Assembly (NCBI GenBank): GCA_966250015.1
Contig: CBINFS010000004.1
Span: forward strand, 155,502-219,501
Reading direction: 5' to 3'
From: CBINFS01 sp966250015
GTDB lineage: Bacteria; Bacteroidota; Rhodothermia; Rhodothermales; DASSAV01
Length of the DNA: 64,000 bases
Shown: in pieces, positions 42,344 through 51,619 of the stretch
Layout: each line of letters begins with the position of its first letter
How positions within the stretch are numbered: the stretch's first letter is position 1
The notes under the pieces: model-generated
Database searches by the model: none
Told to the model about the DNA's origin: nothing
What the model saw: only the letters and a program-made list of their open reading frames with translations
Made by a program: the position numbers and the translations under genes

Positions 42344-44182
42344 ATGTCAATACATCAGTCACCGCAGCCCCCTCCGTCCCCTCTTCGTCCGGGAAGTCTG
42401 GCAAAACCTGTGGTTCTGCCGGGTAAGAGGCCGCCTATCGGCAAGCCAAGTCCTGCGGAAAGGGAAGGCGGCGTTCTCCCTTCGAAACCGAAGAAGCCCG
42501 AGAAATCAGCCGTCGAAACGATCAAGGAGCAGAGCAACGGCCTTCGGGGCGGACTGGCGGCTGCACTTCGGTCCGATTCTGACCATTTCGAAGAAGTAGA
42601 AAAGCAGCTCGTCAAATTCCACGGTTCGTATCAGCAGGACGATCGCGATCAGCGTAAGGGTGGGAAAACGTACTCCTTCATGATCCGGTCCAAGCTGCCC
42701 GGAGGCCGGCTCACGGCCGAACAGTACCTCCTGCACGACGAAATCGCCGATCGGTACGGACAGTCGACGCTTCGGATCACCACGCGCCAGGATTTTCAGA
42801 TCCACGGGGTGATCAAGCGCGACCTCCAGGCGACCATCCGTGCCCTCAACGAGAGCCTGATCACGACGCTTGGCGCGTGTGGAGACGTCGTAAGAAACGT
42901 CGTATTCAGCCCGGCGCCGGCGACCAAGCCTTACGAGCACGAGATTGAGCGGATTGCCGGGGAGATTTCTAGACGCTTTCTGCCTCGAACGCGCGCCTAC
43001 CACGAGATCTGGCTCGACGGCGAAAAAATCACCGGTGAAGACGAGCCTGCCGATGAGAACGACCCGATCTACGGCAAGGCGTACCTCCCTCGGAAGTTCA
43101 AGATCGGAATCGCGTACCCCGGGGATAACAGCATCGACGTCTACGCGCAGGACGTAGGACTCATAGCCCTCGTGGAAGACGGCCGGCTCGTCGGCTTCAA
43201 CCTGCTTGCGGGAGGCGGCCTGGGTATGACACACAAAAAGCCCGATACCTTTCCACGGCTTGCCGACCCGGTGTGTTTTGTGACGCCCGAGGAGGCGATA
43301 GCGGTGATCGAGCAGATCGTGCTGATCCACCGCGATTACGGCGACCGTTCGAACCGGCGGCACGCACGCCTCAAGTACGTCATCCACGAGTGGGGTCTCG
43401 ACCGTTTCAAGGACGAGCTACAAACGAGGCTTGGCTACCCGCTGAAGCCGATCCGGCCGACTCGCCCGCTCAAGCTCGAGCTCTACCTGGGCTGGCACGC
43501 ACTGGGAGAGGGACGCTATTACCTTGGAATCTCGGTCGAAAACGGCCGGATCAAGGACGAGGGCAACCTGCGGCTAAAAAGCGGCCTTCGCGAAATCGTC
43601 TCGCGATTCCGGCCGTCGGTAAGCCTGACTCCCAACCAGGACATTTTGCTTACCGATCTGCGCGAGGAAGACCGTCCTGTTATCGATTCGATCCTGGAGG
43701 ATTATGGAATCCGGCAGGCGCACGAGCTCTCCAACGTGCAGAAATACTCGATGGCCTGCCCGGCGCTCCCGACCTGCGGGCTTGCCATTTCAGAAGCCGA
43801 GCGCGCCCTCCCCGGCGTGATCGACGAGCTCGAAGAAACGCTGGAGGAGCTGGGCCTTGCCGACGAAAGACTGACCGTCCGCATGACCGGCTGCCCCAAC
43901 GGTTGCGCGCGGCCTTACGTCGCCGACATCGGCTTCGTCGGCCGCTCGCTCGACCAATACACCGTGTACGTTGGCGGACGGGCTGACGGAACGAGGCTGA
44001 ACCAGCTCTTCCAGGATCTCGTCCCCTTGCCGGACCTCGTGTCGACCCTCCGTCCTCTCCTCGAGCTTTATGCACGGGAGCGCATACCGGAGGAGAGCTT
44101 CGGTGATTTCTGCAACCGGGCCGGGATCGACACTTTGAGATCCTACGCCGAAAACCACCGTGAATATGCGCAGGCAAGCTAA
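42344..44182 (+). CDS. Assimilatory sulfite (or nitrite) reductase, hemoprotein
   Basis: This 612-residue siroheme and 4Fe-4S enzyme reduces sulfite to sulfide. The cluster and siroheme cysteines are all present: CPALPTC (Cys472 and Cys478) and TGCPNGCARP (Cys517 and Cys521). Other landmarks are TLRITTRQDFQIHGVIK, and RLKYVIHEWG typical of CysI-like proteins. The first 60 residues are an unusual proline-rich tail before the conserved domain, perhaps disordered. I start at 42344 with AGGGAA 8 bases upstream; a longer frame to 42305 exists. The siroheme genes that follow support a sulfite or nitrite reductase, and the riboswitch and cysH favour sulfite. Confidence 0.93.
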   Translation: MSIHQSPQPPPSPLRPGSLAKPVVLPGKRPPIGKPSPAEREGGVLPSKPKKPEKSAVETIKEQSNGLRGGLAAALRSDSDHFEEVEKQLVKFHGSYQQDDRDQRKGGKTYSFMIRSKLPGGRLTAEQYLLHDEIADRYGQSTLRITTRQDFQIHGVIKRDLQATIRALNESLITTLGACGDVVRNVVFSPAPATKPYEHEIERIAGEISRRFLPRTRAYHEIWLDGEKITGEDEPADENDPIYGKAYLPRKFKIGIAYPGDNSIDVYAQDVGLIALVEDGRLVGFNLLAGGGLGMTHKKPDTFPRLADPVCFVTPEEAIAVIEQIVLIHRDYGDRSNRRHARLKYVIHEWGLDRFKDELQTRLGYPLKPIRPTRPLKLELYLGWHALGEGRYYLGISVENGRIKDEGNLRLKSGLREIVSRFRPSVSLTPNQDILLTDLREEDRPVIDSILEDYGIRQAHELSNVQKYSMACPALPTCGLAISEAERALPGVIDELEETLEELGLADERLTVRMTGCPNGCARPYVADIGFVGRSLDQYTVYVGGRADGTRLNQLFQDLVPLPDLVSTLRPLLELYARERIPEESFGDFCNRAGIDTLRSYAENHREYAQAS

Positions 44183-45041
44183 TAAAGGAACGGTCTACCT
44201 GGTCGGCGCCGGCCCCGGGGCGCCAGACCTCATTACGCTACGAGGCCTTCGGCTGCTTCGGCAGGCCGACACCCTCGTGTACGACCGGCTCGTCCACCCT
44301 GAACTAATCGAAGAGGCTCCGGCCGAGGCGGAGCGCATTTTCGTCGGGAAGGAAGCCGACCGGCACACGTGCTCGCAGGCACGCATCAACGACCTCCTGA
44401 TCGAGCGGGCGCTTGCAAACCGGGTGGTCGTCCGATTGAAAGGAGGAGATCCCTTCGTTTTCGGGCGTGGAGGCGAGGAGTGTCTTGCACTCGCCGAGGC
44501 CGGAATCGCCTTCGAGGTGGTGCCGGGCATAACGAGTGCGGTGAGCGTACCGGCCTTCGCCGGCATTCCCGTCACCCATCGTAGCGTCTCGAGCTCGTTT
44601 ACGGTCGTTACGGGGCACCCGTGTGATACCGAAGTCGACTGGGCGGCTTTCCCAAAAACCGGCACAATGGTCATCCTGATGGGATTGCGGAACCTGCCCG
44701 AGATCGCCCGAAGCCTCGTCGAAAGCGGATGGGCTGCGTGCACGCCGGTGGCCGTCATCTACTCGGGATCTACGGAAAAGCAACAGACGATCGTCGGGGA
44801 TCTCACCGACATCGGGCTCAAGGCTCGAGGCCTCGCTCCTCCCGCCACGATCGTGGTCGGCGAGGTGGTTCGGCTGCACCATTCCCTCAACTGGTTTACG
44901 CCGCCCGCCACGGGAGACGGGGCTACGATGCGCTCCGAGCACCCCTTCATCTCGGTTCGATCAGTAAATCCATCGCCAACACTTCAACCGAGAATTTCCT
45001 CCGTCTTATCTTTAACACCCCACAGATCGCTCGTCGTATGA
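44166..45041 (+). CDS. cobA: Uroporphyrinogen-III C-methyltransferase (siroheme branch)
   Basis: This 291-residue SUMT-type methyltransferase makes precorrin-2 from uroporphyrinogen III with two SAM molecules. The SAM pocket motifs VYLVGAGPGAPDLITLRG, VVRLKGGDPFVFGRGGEE and VVPGITSAVSVPAFAGIPVT are complete, and the later VILMGLRNLPEI is typical. The start overlaps the sulfite reductase by 17 bases, and the stop TGA is part of the ATGA overlap with the next gene, so the C-terminal tail after residue 255 (serine/proline-rich) is real coding sequence. It supplies precorrin-2 for the siroheme of the reductase. Confidence 0.93.
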   Translation: MRRQANKGTVYLVGAGPGAPDLITLRGLRLLRQADTLVYDRLVHPELIEEAPAEAERIFVGKEADRHTCSQARINDLLIERALANRVVVRLKGGDPFVFGRGGEECLALAEAGIAFEVVPGITSAVSVPAFAGIPVTHRSVSSSFTVVTGHPCDTEVDWAAFPKTGTMVILMGLRNLPEIARSLVESGWAACTPVAVIYSGSTEKQQTIVGDLTDIGLKARGLAPPATIVVGEVVRLHHSLNWFTPPATGDGATMRSEHPFISVRSVNPSPTLQPRISSVLSLTPHRSLVV

Positions 45042-45751
45042 AGTCAGAATCTGTTACGTTGCAACCGGATTTCGCGGAAGACATAAACGCTGAACTCGAC
45101 CCATACAACCCGAAAGAGATTCTAAACTGGGCCTTTGAGCAATACGCACCGGACATAGCCCTGGCTACCGGTTTCGGGCCTTCGGGTATCGTCTTGATGC
45201 ACCTCGTATCGCAGATACGTCCGGAAACGACGGTTTTTTACCTCGATACGGGCCTTCATTTCCGCGAGACTCACGAGGTGCGGGAGCGATTGGAGGAGCA
45301 GCTTGGCATCCAGATCACGCGAGTCACACCGGAGCTATCCCTGGAGAAGCAGGAGGAGCTCTACGGGCCGGCGCTCTGGAATCGAGAGCCTGACCGGTGC
45401 TGCCATCTGCGGAAAGTGGTCCCCTTACGCCGATTCCTGTCCACCCGGCGGGCGTGGATCACGGGAATACGGCGCGACCAGTCCTATACACGCGCGCAGA
45501 CTGAAGTCGTGTCGTATGACAAGATCAACGGTCTGATCAAGGTCAGCCCCGTTGCCCACTGGACGGAGGCGGAAGTGTGGAACTACATCCGGATACACGA
45601 TCTGCCGTACAACAAACTGCACGACCAGGGTTACCCGAGCATTGGATGCTTCCCCTGCACCCGGCCGGTAGGTACGGGGCAATACTCGCGTGCCGGCCGA
45701 TGGGCAGGGCACGCCAAAACCGAATGCGGCATCCACAGGCAGGCAAGCTGA
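45038..45751 (+). CDS. cysH: Adenylyl-sulfate (APS) reductase, assimilatory, CysH-type
   Basis: This 237-residue thiol-dependent reductase turns adenylyl-sulfate into sulfite. The 4Fe-4S-type cysteines CC (121-122) and CFPC (204-207), in RCCHLRK and SIGCFPCTRPV, mark the APS form rather than the PAPS form. The catalytic cysteine is in TECGIH (Cys230). The P-loop-like region is LATGFGPSGIVLMHLV. It is coupled to the SUMT gene by an ATGA overlap. With sulfite reductase, this covers APS to sulfide; ATP sulfurylase is not in the window. Confidence 0.93.
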   Translation: MKSESVTLQPDFAEDINAELDPYNPKEILNWAFEQYAPDIALATGFGPSGIVLMHLVSQIRPETTVFYLDTGLHFRETHEVRERLEEQLGIQITRVTPELSLEKQEELYGPALWNREPDRCCHLRKVVPLRRFLSTRRAWITGIRRDQSYTRAQTEVVSYDKINGLIKVSPVAHWTEAEVWNYIRIHDLPYNKLHDQGYPSIGCFPCTRPVGTGQYSRAGRWAGHAKTECGIHRQAS

Positions 45752-45763
45752 GCGTGTAGTCGA

Positions 45764-46453
45764 ATGAAAGTTCTTCCGATTTTTCTCAACAACCTCGCCG
45801 GCCGCCGCTGTCTCGTATTCGGTTTTACCCACGAAACGGAACGCAAGATTGAGGATTTGCTCGGTTGTGACGCCTCGGTGACCCTGATCGCCCCGCAGGC
45901 ATCCGAACGGATACAGGCGTGGGCGGGGGAAGGCCGGATCACGTGGCTCGCCCGGGAATATCAGCCGGGTGACCTGAAGGATTGTGTACTGGCTATCCTG
46001 ACCGAAACCAACCCCAAAAAAAGCGCACTGATCTGGAAGGAGGCACAGGCCGAAAAAGTGCTCATCAATGCGATGGACGACGTGGCGCACTGCACGTTCG
46101 TATCGGGTTCTGTGGTGCGGAGGGGCCCACTCGTGATTTCGATCTCGACGAGCGGCACTGCACCCGCACTCGCCGTCCGGATCCGTGAACGCCTGGAGCT
46201 AATGTTTGGTGACGTTTACGGCGCCTTTGCGGAGCTGCTCGGAAGCCTGCGCAGCGTGATGCAGGCCAGGTACCCGGGATTTGACGAGCGGCGTTCACGT
46301 TGGTACGAGATCGTCGATTCGGACGTCCTGCCGCTTCTCGAGGCTGGGCGGCGTGAGGAAGCGTTGAAGCTGCTCGAGTCGATCGCGGAACTCGACCTAT
46401 CCGGAGCCGACGGGGTTCACGAGGGGAAGCCGGTATATGGTGCGGGATCATAA
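45764..46453 (+). CDS. Siroheme-synthase-like protein (precorrin-2 dehydrogenase/ferrochelatase) with a degenerate NAD motif
   Basis: This 229-residue protein aligns by pattern with the N-terminal part of CysG and with Met8-like precorrin-2 dehydrogenase/sirohydrochlorin ferrochelatase: PIFLNNLAGRRCLVFGF, VVRRGPLVISISTSGTAPALA and the dimerisation helices at the end. The usual Rossmann loop GGGxVAxRK reads GFTHETERK, so two of the three glycines are missing. The NAD-dependent dehydrogenase step is therefore doubtful, while metal chelation may remain. It follows cysH by 12 bases and is in the same operon. Confidence 0.75.
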   Translation: MKVLPIFLNNLAGRRCLVFGFTHETERKIEDLLGCDASVTLIAPQASERIQAWAGEGRITWLAREYQPGDLKDCVLAILTETNPKKSALIWKEAQAEKVLINAMDDVAHCTFVSGSVVRRGPLVISISTSGTAPALAVRIRERLELMFGDVYGAFAELLGSLRSVMQARYPGFDERRSRWYEIVDSDVLPLLEAGRREEALKLLESIAELDLSGADGVHEGKPVYGAGS

Positions 46454-46512
46454 AAGCCCCTTCCTCTTAAGAACCTTTTTCGTGAAGGTATTCGCGGCAA
46501 CGGGGTACGGCC

Positions 46513-47703
46513 ATGTCGGGGCATAAAGGGTACAGGGAAGAGACGGGGCTCATTCGGACGCGAGCGGAGGTGACCGCCGAACGCGAACATTCCAGCGCGC
46601 TGTACCTGACATCGAGCTACCTCTTCGACGACGCCGAGCACGCACGTGCCCTGTTTGCCAGAGAAGTGGAGGGCAACGTCTACTCGCGTTACACCAACCC
46701 GAACACCGACGAATTCGTCGATCGGATGTGCCTGCTCGAAGAGGCCGAGGCGGGTGTATCGCTGGCATCGGGGATGGCAGCGGTGTTCACCCCGCTCGCC
46801 GCCCTGCTCGATAGCGGCGACCACGTGCTGGCTTCCCGGTCGATCTTTGGTTCCACACACCAGATCCTCACCACGATTCTGCCTCGCTGGGGTATCACGC
46901 ACACGTACGCGGACATCCTCTCACCGGAAAAATGGGAAGGGCTCGTCCAGCCCAACACCAAAATCTGCTTCGTCGAGACGCCGACGAACCCGGGGCTCGA
47001 CCTCGTCGACCTCGAATGGCTCGGGAGGTTCTGCCGCGAGCGGGACATCGTCCTTTTCGTCGACAACGTTTTCGCCACACCAATCCTTCAAAAGCCGATC
47101 CGGTACGGCGCGGATCTTGTGATGCACTCGGCCACCAAATACATCGACGGGCAGGGGCGCGGAATCGGGGGTGTCGTCGTGGGCCGGAAGGATCTCATCG
47201 ACCGGATTGCGACGTTCGCCCGACACACCGGACCTGCCCTTTCGCCTTTCAACGCGTGGATGTTCAGCAAGGGGCTCGAAACCTTGCCCGTCCGAATGGA
47301 GAGGCACTGCGACAATGCTCTCCGGGTAGCACAATTTTTGGAGACGCACCCCCAGGTGTCCTCCGTCCGGTATCCGCATCTCCCTTCACATCCCCAGTAC
47401 GAGCTGGCGCGGCGTCAGATGAAACGCGGCGGCGGGATCGTCAGCTTCACGATAGCGGGCGGCCTGGACCAGGGCCGCCGGTTCCTCGATTCGCTCCAGA
47501 TGTGCAGCCTGAGCGCCAATCTTGGGGACACCCGCACCATCGCCACGCACCCGGCGAGCACCACGCACCACTCCCTTTCGGAAGAGGAACGCCTGAAGGT
47601 CGGTATCCTCCCGGGCTTGATCCGCCTGTCGATCGGCCTAGAACACGTCGACGACATCATTGCCGACATCGATCAAGCCCTCCTGAAGAGCGCAAAAGTC
47701 TGA
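46513..47703 (+). CDS. metZ: O-succinylhomoserine sulfhydrylase-type PLP enzyme
   Basis: This 396-residue PLP enzyme of the Cys/Met metabolism family makes homocysteine from O-succinylhomoserine and sulfide, using the sulfide produced by the genes before it. The PLP lysine is Lys209 in MHSATKYIDGQGRGIGG, and the phrase TKYIDGQGR is typical of MetZ. Other landmarks are YSRYTNPNTDEFVDRM, SGMAAVFTPLAALL, FVETPTNPGLDLVD and STTHHSLSEEER. It lies 59 bases after the siroheme gene; the shared direction and the sulfur theme place it in the operon. Confidence 0.92.
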   Translation: MSGHKGYREETGLIRTRAEVTAEREHSSALYLTSSYLFDDAEHARALFAREVEGNVYSRYTNPNTDEFVDRMCLLEEAEAGVSLASGMAAVFTPLAALLDSGDHVLASRSIFGSTHQILTTILPRWGITHTYADILSPEKWEGLVQPNTKICFVETPTNPGLDLVDLEWLGRFCRERDIVLFVDNVFATPILQKPIRYGADLVMHSATKYIDGQGRGIGGVVVGRKDLIDRIATFARHTGPALSPFNAWMFSKGLETLPVRMERHCDNALRVAQFLETHPQVSSVRYPHLPSHPQYELARRQMKRGGGIVSFTIAGGLDQGRRFLDSLQMCSLSANLGDTRTIATHPASTTHHSLSEEERLKVGILPGLIRLSIGLEHVDDIIADIDQALLKSAKV

Positions 47704-47847
47704 TCGCGTTACCGGCATTTGTTACGGACTTACCCGCAATACTATTATACCGGCCGGAAATCCTATCTTTGATTGAGGGAACCCTGTATCCGGGACCCGG
47801 AAATCTACTCGCACCACCAATCGTTTCCGTACCGGGACTATCGCTGT

Positions 47848-49164
47848 ATGCCGGGTGAAACACTCGAAATCATTCTTGTCCTGCTGCTGATTCTTCTCAA
47901 CGGCGTCTTTGCAACGGCTGAGATTGCGATCGTATCGGCGCGCAAGGTACGCCTCCAGCAACGTGCGGAGGACGGAGATCGCAAAGCGCGCAAGGCGCTT
48001 CAGCTTGCCGAAGATCCCAACCAGTTTCTCTCGACCGTTCAGATCGGGATAACCCTCATCGGCATTCTGGCTGGTGCATACGGTGGCGTTGCGATTGCGG
48101 GCAGCCTGGCCGCCGCGCTCGACGATTATCCGTCGATTGCCCCATACAGCGACGCCATCGCCTTTACCACGGTGGTCGTGATCATCACGTTTTTGTCGCT
48201 CGTGCTGGGCGAGCTGGTCCCGAAACGAATCGCCCTGAACAGGCCCGAGGCGCTTGCGTCGGCCCTCGCCGGTCCCATGCTGGTGATCTCGAAAATCACG
48301 CAGCCCGCCGTGCGCCTGCTCGGCGGCGCGACCAACCTGGTACTCAAGATTCTGCGGATCAAACCTTCGGACGAGCCGGTCGTCACGGAAGAAGAGATCG
48401 AGATGGTGCTGGCGCAGGGCGCCCGGGCCGGCATCATTGAAGAAGCCGAGCACGACCTGCTCGAACGGGTGTTTCGGTTCGGCGATCAATCCATTGCCGC
48501 CTTCATGACGCCGCGTCGGGACGTCGTCTACCTGGACATCGACCACCCGATAGAAACCATATCGGAGAAAATACTCGCCGAGCCCCACTCGTACTTCGTC
48601 GTCTGCCGGGGCGGCCTCGACAATCCGCTGGGCGTGGTCGACGTGAAGCAGCTCCTCGTTCAGGCGATTTCGGGCGAACCCATCGACATCGAAAAGGCCC
48701 TTCGCCAGCCGCTCTTCGTTCCGGAGACGGTGCCCGCCCTGCAGGTGCTGGATCGGTTCAGGCGGACGTCCGAACACGTTGCCCTGGTGGTCAATGAATA
48801 CGGCGGCATCGAGGGGGTCGTCACGATGAACGACGTCACTGAGGCGCTGGTGGGCGAGCTCCCGTTGCCGGGTGAAGCTTACGAACCCGGAATCATCGAG
48901 CGCGAGGACGGCACGTGGCTGGTCGACGGTATGCTCTCGATCGAGGAGTTCCGCGACTATTTCGATCTGCGTGACTTACCCGGAGAGGACACAGGCCACT
49001 TCCGCACCGTAGGTGGATTCGTGCTCAACAGTCTCGGACGGATACCCAGCGCCGGCGAAGCCTTCGAGTTCGACGACGTACGGGTGGAAGTGATGGACAT
49101 GGACGGCAACCGCGTCGACAAGGTGCTCATTACGCGGCACGACGTGCCCGAAGAAGAGGACTGA
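47848..49164 (+). CDS. CorC/HlyC-type CBS-domain membrane protein
   Basis: This 438-residue protein of the CNNM/CorC-HlyC group has an N-terminal DUF21 membrane domain at about residues 1-190 (ILLNGVFATAEIAIVSARK). Two CBS domains follow at about 210-330 (FRFGDQSIAAFMTPRRDVVY and VALVVNEYGGIEGVVTMND), then a C-terminal CorC_HlyC domain (RTVGGFVLNSLGRIPSAGE). Members are linked to magnesium and cobalt efflux or to membrane stability, and the old name hemolysin is misleading. I start at 47848 with the membrane domain; the frame extends upstream to 47773. Confidence 0.9.
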   Translation: MPGETLEIILVLLLILLNGVFATAEIAIVSARKVRLQQRAEDGDRKARKALQLAEDPNQFLSTVQIGITLIGILAGAYGGVAIAGSLAAALDDYPSIAPYSDAIAFTTVVVIITFLSLVLGELVPKRIALNRPEALASALAGPMLVISKITQPAVRLLGGATNLVLKILRIKPSDEPVVTEEEIEMVLAQGARAGIIEEAEHDLLERVFRFGDQSIAAFMTPRRDVVYLDIDHPIETISEKILAEPHSYFVVCRGGLDNPLGVVDVKQLLVQAISGEPIDIEKALRQPLFVPETVPALQVLDRFRRTSEHVALVVNEYGGIEGVVTMNDVTEALVGELPLPGEAYEPGIIEREDGTWLVDGMLSIEEFRDYFDLRDLPGEDTGHFRTVGGFVLNSLGRIPSAGEAFEFDDVRVEVMDMDGNRVDKVLITRHDVPEEED

Positions 49165-49168
49165 GGTC

Positions 49169-49693
49169 CTATACCTCCATGTGTGTGGCGGGCTGCGTCT
49201 CCACGTCGACTGGCGGTTGTGAGACGGATCGGCGCCGGAAGAACCCGTCAACCGCCAAGGGGCCGCTACCGACGAGGAGGAGGTAAAGCGTCCCGAGCAG
49301 CATCGACCAGTCGGTCCGTATTTCGTGCGCCATGCTCCAGAATCCGTAAGACGGGAGCGCACGAACGCCGAAGGAGCCGAATCCGTGGCCGAGGAGGATC
49401 GGGATTTTGGTCGTGATGATGGCGACGACGATGACGATCAACAAAAGGAAGGCGGCCAGGCGCGTGTACATGCCAAACAGCACCAGCAACCCGCAGAGTG
49501 TTTCGACTGCGCCGACAAAGTAGCCCAGGAGGTCAGGCATCGGGAAGCCGATTTGCTCGAACCGCCCTCCCCCGCGTGATTCAGCGAATAGAAATTTCTG
49601 AAGTCCTTCCGACAGAAAAACGGCGCCTACCATCAGCCGGATCAGCAGCGTGGCCATCCAGGCTGCCCGGGGAGTACTCTGTACAAGTCGCAT
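49169..49693 (-). CDS. DoxX family membrane protein
   Basis: This 174-residue membrane protein with four hydrophobic segments has the DoxX features LIRLMVGAVFLSEGLQKFLF, IGFPMPDLLGYFVGAVETLC and GLLVLFGMYTRLAAFLLLI. It is a different paralog from the MarR-linked DoxX at 31822. Function unknown. It is convergent with the CorC/HlyC gene, with a gap of 4 bases between stops. Confidence 0.88.
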   Translation of the reverse strand: MRLVQSTPRAAWMATLLIRLMVGAVFLSEGLQKFLFAESRGGGRFEQIGFPMPDLLGYFVGAVETLCGLLVLFGMYTRLAAFLLLIVIVVAIITTKIPILLGHGFGSFGVRALPSYGFWSMAHEIRTDWSMLLGTLYLLLVGSGPLAVDGFFRRRSVSQPPVDVETQPATHMEV

Positions 49694-49897
49694 GAGGGTC
49701 CTCGCTAGCGTGGTTCGGAGAGAAGCGTATCCCGGTTGATCAAGTCCAAGCCGGGATCACGGCGCATCAGGGTGCCGGCAGACGATCCACAAATTAGACG
49801 GTCGCTGAGGCGATGTACGTTTGGCATTTTTTCCCGTTCCGGCTTACCATTATGGAAGCCTGATCCGGTCCCTTAGCATCAACCGTATGAGTTAACC

Positions 49898-50800
49898 ATG
49901 ACTCGTCTGAATCCTCTCCTCACCCTTATTCTACTGGTGCTTCTCGTGTTACCAGCCTCGGCACAGCAGAACACCCCCGAAAGACCGCTCCGCATTATAG
50001 CCTTTGGCGCTCACCCGGACGATTGCGAGCTCAAGGCCGCCGGCGTGGCGGCAATGTGGGCGGCGAGAGGCCACAAGGTCAAATTCGTTTCCATGACCAA
50101 CGGCGACATCGGCCACTTCACCGAAGCTGGCGGGCCGCTGGCCCAACGTCGCACGGCCGAGGTCAAAGAGTGCGCGAAGATCTTCGGCATCGAGACCGAA
50201 GTGCTCGACATTCACGACGGCGAGCTGATGCCGACGCTCGAAAACCGCAAGACGGTTGCCCGTCTCATCCGTGAATGGCAGGCCGACATCGTGCTGTTCC
50301 ATCGCCCTTACGACTACCACCCCGACCACCGGTACGTAGGCCAGCTCGTACAGGATGCAGCAGTGGTCGTCATGGCGCCGTTCTTCGTGCCCGACACGCC
50401 TCCCACGCCGAGGAATCCGGTGTTCCTGTACTACACCGACAACTTCCTGAAACCCTACCCTTCGGAACCGACCATCGTGGTGGCAATCGACGAAGTGGCG
50501 GACAAAAAGCTGGCGTGCATAAGGGCGATGCCGTCGCAGTTTGGCGACCCGGGAAGCTGGCAGGCCAGCACGCGTCCCGACGTCCCGAAGGAAGACGGCG
50601 CGCGTGAGGAGTACCTGGTGGCGGAGTTTGAGAAAAGGATGGCCGCCGAAGCCGACAAATACCGGGACCGCCTGATCGAGCTCTACGGAGAGGAAAAGGG
50701 GCGGCAGGTCAAGTACGCCGAGTCGTTCGAGCTATGCCAGTACGGGCGCCAGCCTACCCTCGAAGAGCTCAAGGCGATGTTCCCCACCTTCAACGACTGA
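49898..50800 (+). CDS. Secreted PIG-L/LmbE-like deacetylase
   Basis: This 300-residue, exported (signal peptide ending PASAQ) PIG-L/LmbE-family zinc deacetylase has the metal motif AFGAHPDDCELKAAG (His39, Asp41, Asp42) and the distal HRPYDYHPDHRYVG. The family removes acetyl groups from N-acetylglucosamine-type substrates; members with signal peptides are common in Bacteroidota and their substrates are mostly unknown. A terminator follows. No SD is obvious. Confidence 0.9.
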   Translation: MTRLNPLLTLILLVLLVLPASAQQNTPERPLRIIAFGAHPDDCELKAAGVAAMWAARGHKVKFVSMTNGDIGHFTEAGGPLAQRRTAEVKECAKIFGIETEVLDIHDGELMPTLENRKTVARLIREWQADIVLFHRPYDYHPDHRYVGQLVQDAAVVVMAPFFVPDTPPTPRNPVFLYYTDNFLKPYPSEPTIVVAIDEVADKKLACIRAMPSQFGDPGSWQASTRPDVPKEDGAREEYLVAEFEKRMAAEADKYRDRLIELYGEEKGRQVKYAESFELCQYGRQPTLEELKAMFPTFND

Positions 50801-50825
50801 CCGCCTGCTTACTCGACCTCATTGG

Positions 50826-50864
50826 AAAACGCCCTGTCCCGTTTAAAAAGGACCGGGCGTTTTT
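50826..50864. terminator. Terminator between convergent genes
   Basis: aaaacgccc (50826-50834) and gggcgtttt (50855-50863) are perfect complements with a run of Ts on the + strand and a matching A run, so it can work in both directions for the converging genes on either side. Confidence 0.75.
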
Positions 50865-50878
50865 CGTGTTCGGAGGAT

Positions 50879-51409
50879 TCACGCGGCGCTGTGCTGGACG
50901 TCGTACGACAGCATCACGATGCCGCTGGGGTAAGCCTTTGTGTGGGTAAGCTTTAGATTCGTTTTGGGCGCACCGGGCGCCAGCAGCGGGATACCCTCCC
51001 CGAGCAATACCGGGGTCAACCCGACGTTGATGGTATCCACCTGGCCTTCGGCAAGCAGGCTTTTGAAGAGTTTTCCGCCTCCGAATAACCAGATCTCGCC
51101 GTCGCCGGGCTCGGCGCGAAGCTCCGCCACCACCCTGCCCGCGTTTTCGTTGACGACGGTGACATTTGGATAGTCCTCCTGCCGAAGCGTACGGGAGAAG
51201 ACGTAAACCCGCATATTCTTTGACCAGGGCGATCCTCCCATCTGTTGCGCCACTTCAAAGCTCATGCGACCCAATAGAACCGTATCGACCCGAGCAAACA
51301 TCTCCTCAAAATCGATAAGTGGTTCCTCGGGGATCCAGTCGTACTCGTCATTGGGGCCGGCGATGTATCCGTCGAGAGATGCCGCCACGTCATAACGCAC
51401 TTTTCGCAT
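50879..51409 (-). CDS. RibD/dihydrofolate-reductase-like protein
   Basis: This 176-residue reductase-like protein of the RibD C-terminal / DHFR-like family has the family opening RKVRYDVAASLDGYIAGPND, then VDTVLLGRMSFEV, and the cofactor loop IWLFGGGKLFKSLL, an NADPH-binding GGG turn. Stand-alone members are common; their substrates are unknown. I start at the ATG at 51409, which has GGAGG 8 bases upstream, rather than the in-frame TTG at 51424. Confidence 0.9.
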   Translation of the reverse strand: MRKVRYDVAASLDGYIAGPNDEYDWIPEEPLIDFEEMFARVDTVLLGRMSFEVAQQMGGSPWSKNMRVYVFSRTLRQEDYPNVTVVNENAGRVVAELRAEPGDGEIWLFGGGKLFKSLLAEGQVDTINVGLTPVLLGEGIPLLAPGAPKTNLKLTHTKAYPSGIVMLSYDVQHSAA

Positions 51410-51619
51410 GGTCCACGCCTCCAATCTGGTTCAGATCACTCTGCCACGTTAGAAAAGCAGCCGGTGCAGACCGGCATTATATTCACGACAAAAGGCCGAC
51501 AAAACGTTCACTTATCGAGTGAGCGCCGTTAAATTGAAAGCAACACTCCGGAGGTGTAGTAATTCGATCCGGCCCACCGATCACGATCCTGAAATGGAAA
51601 CCACAGAAGGATGAAAACC

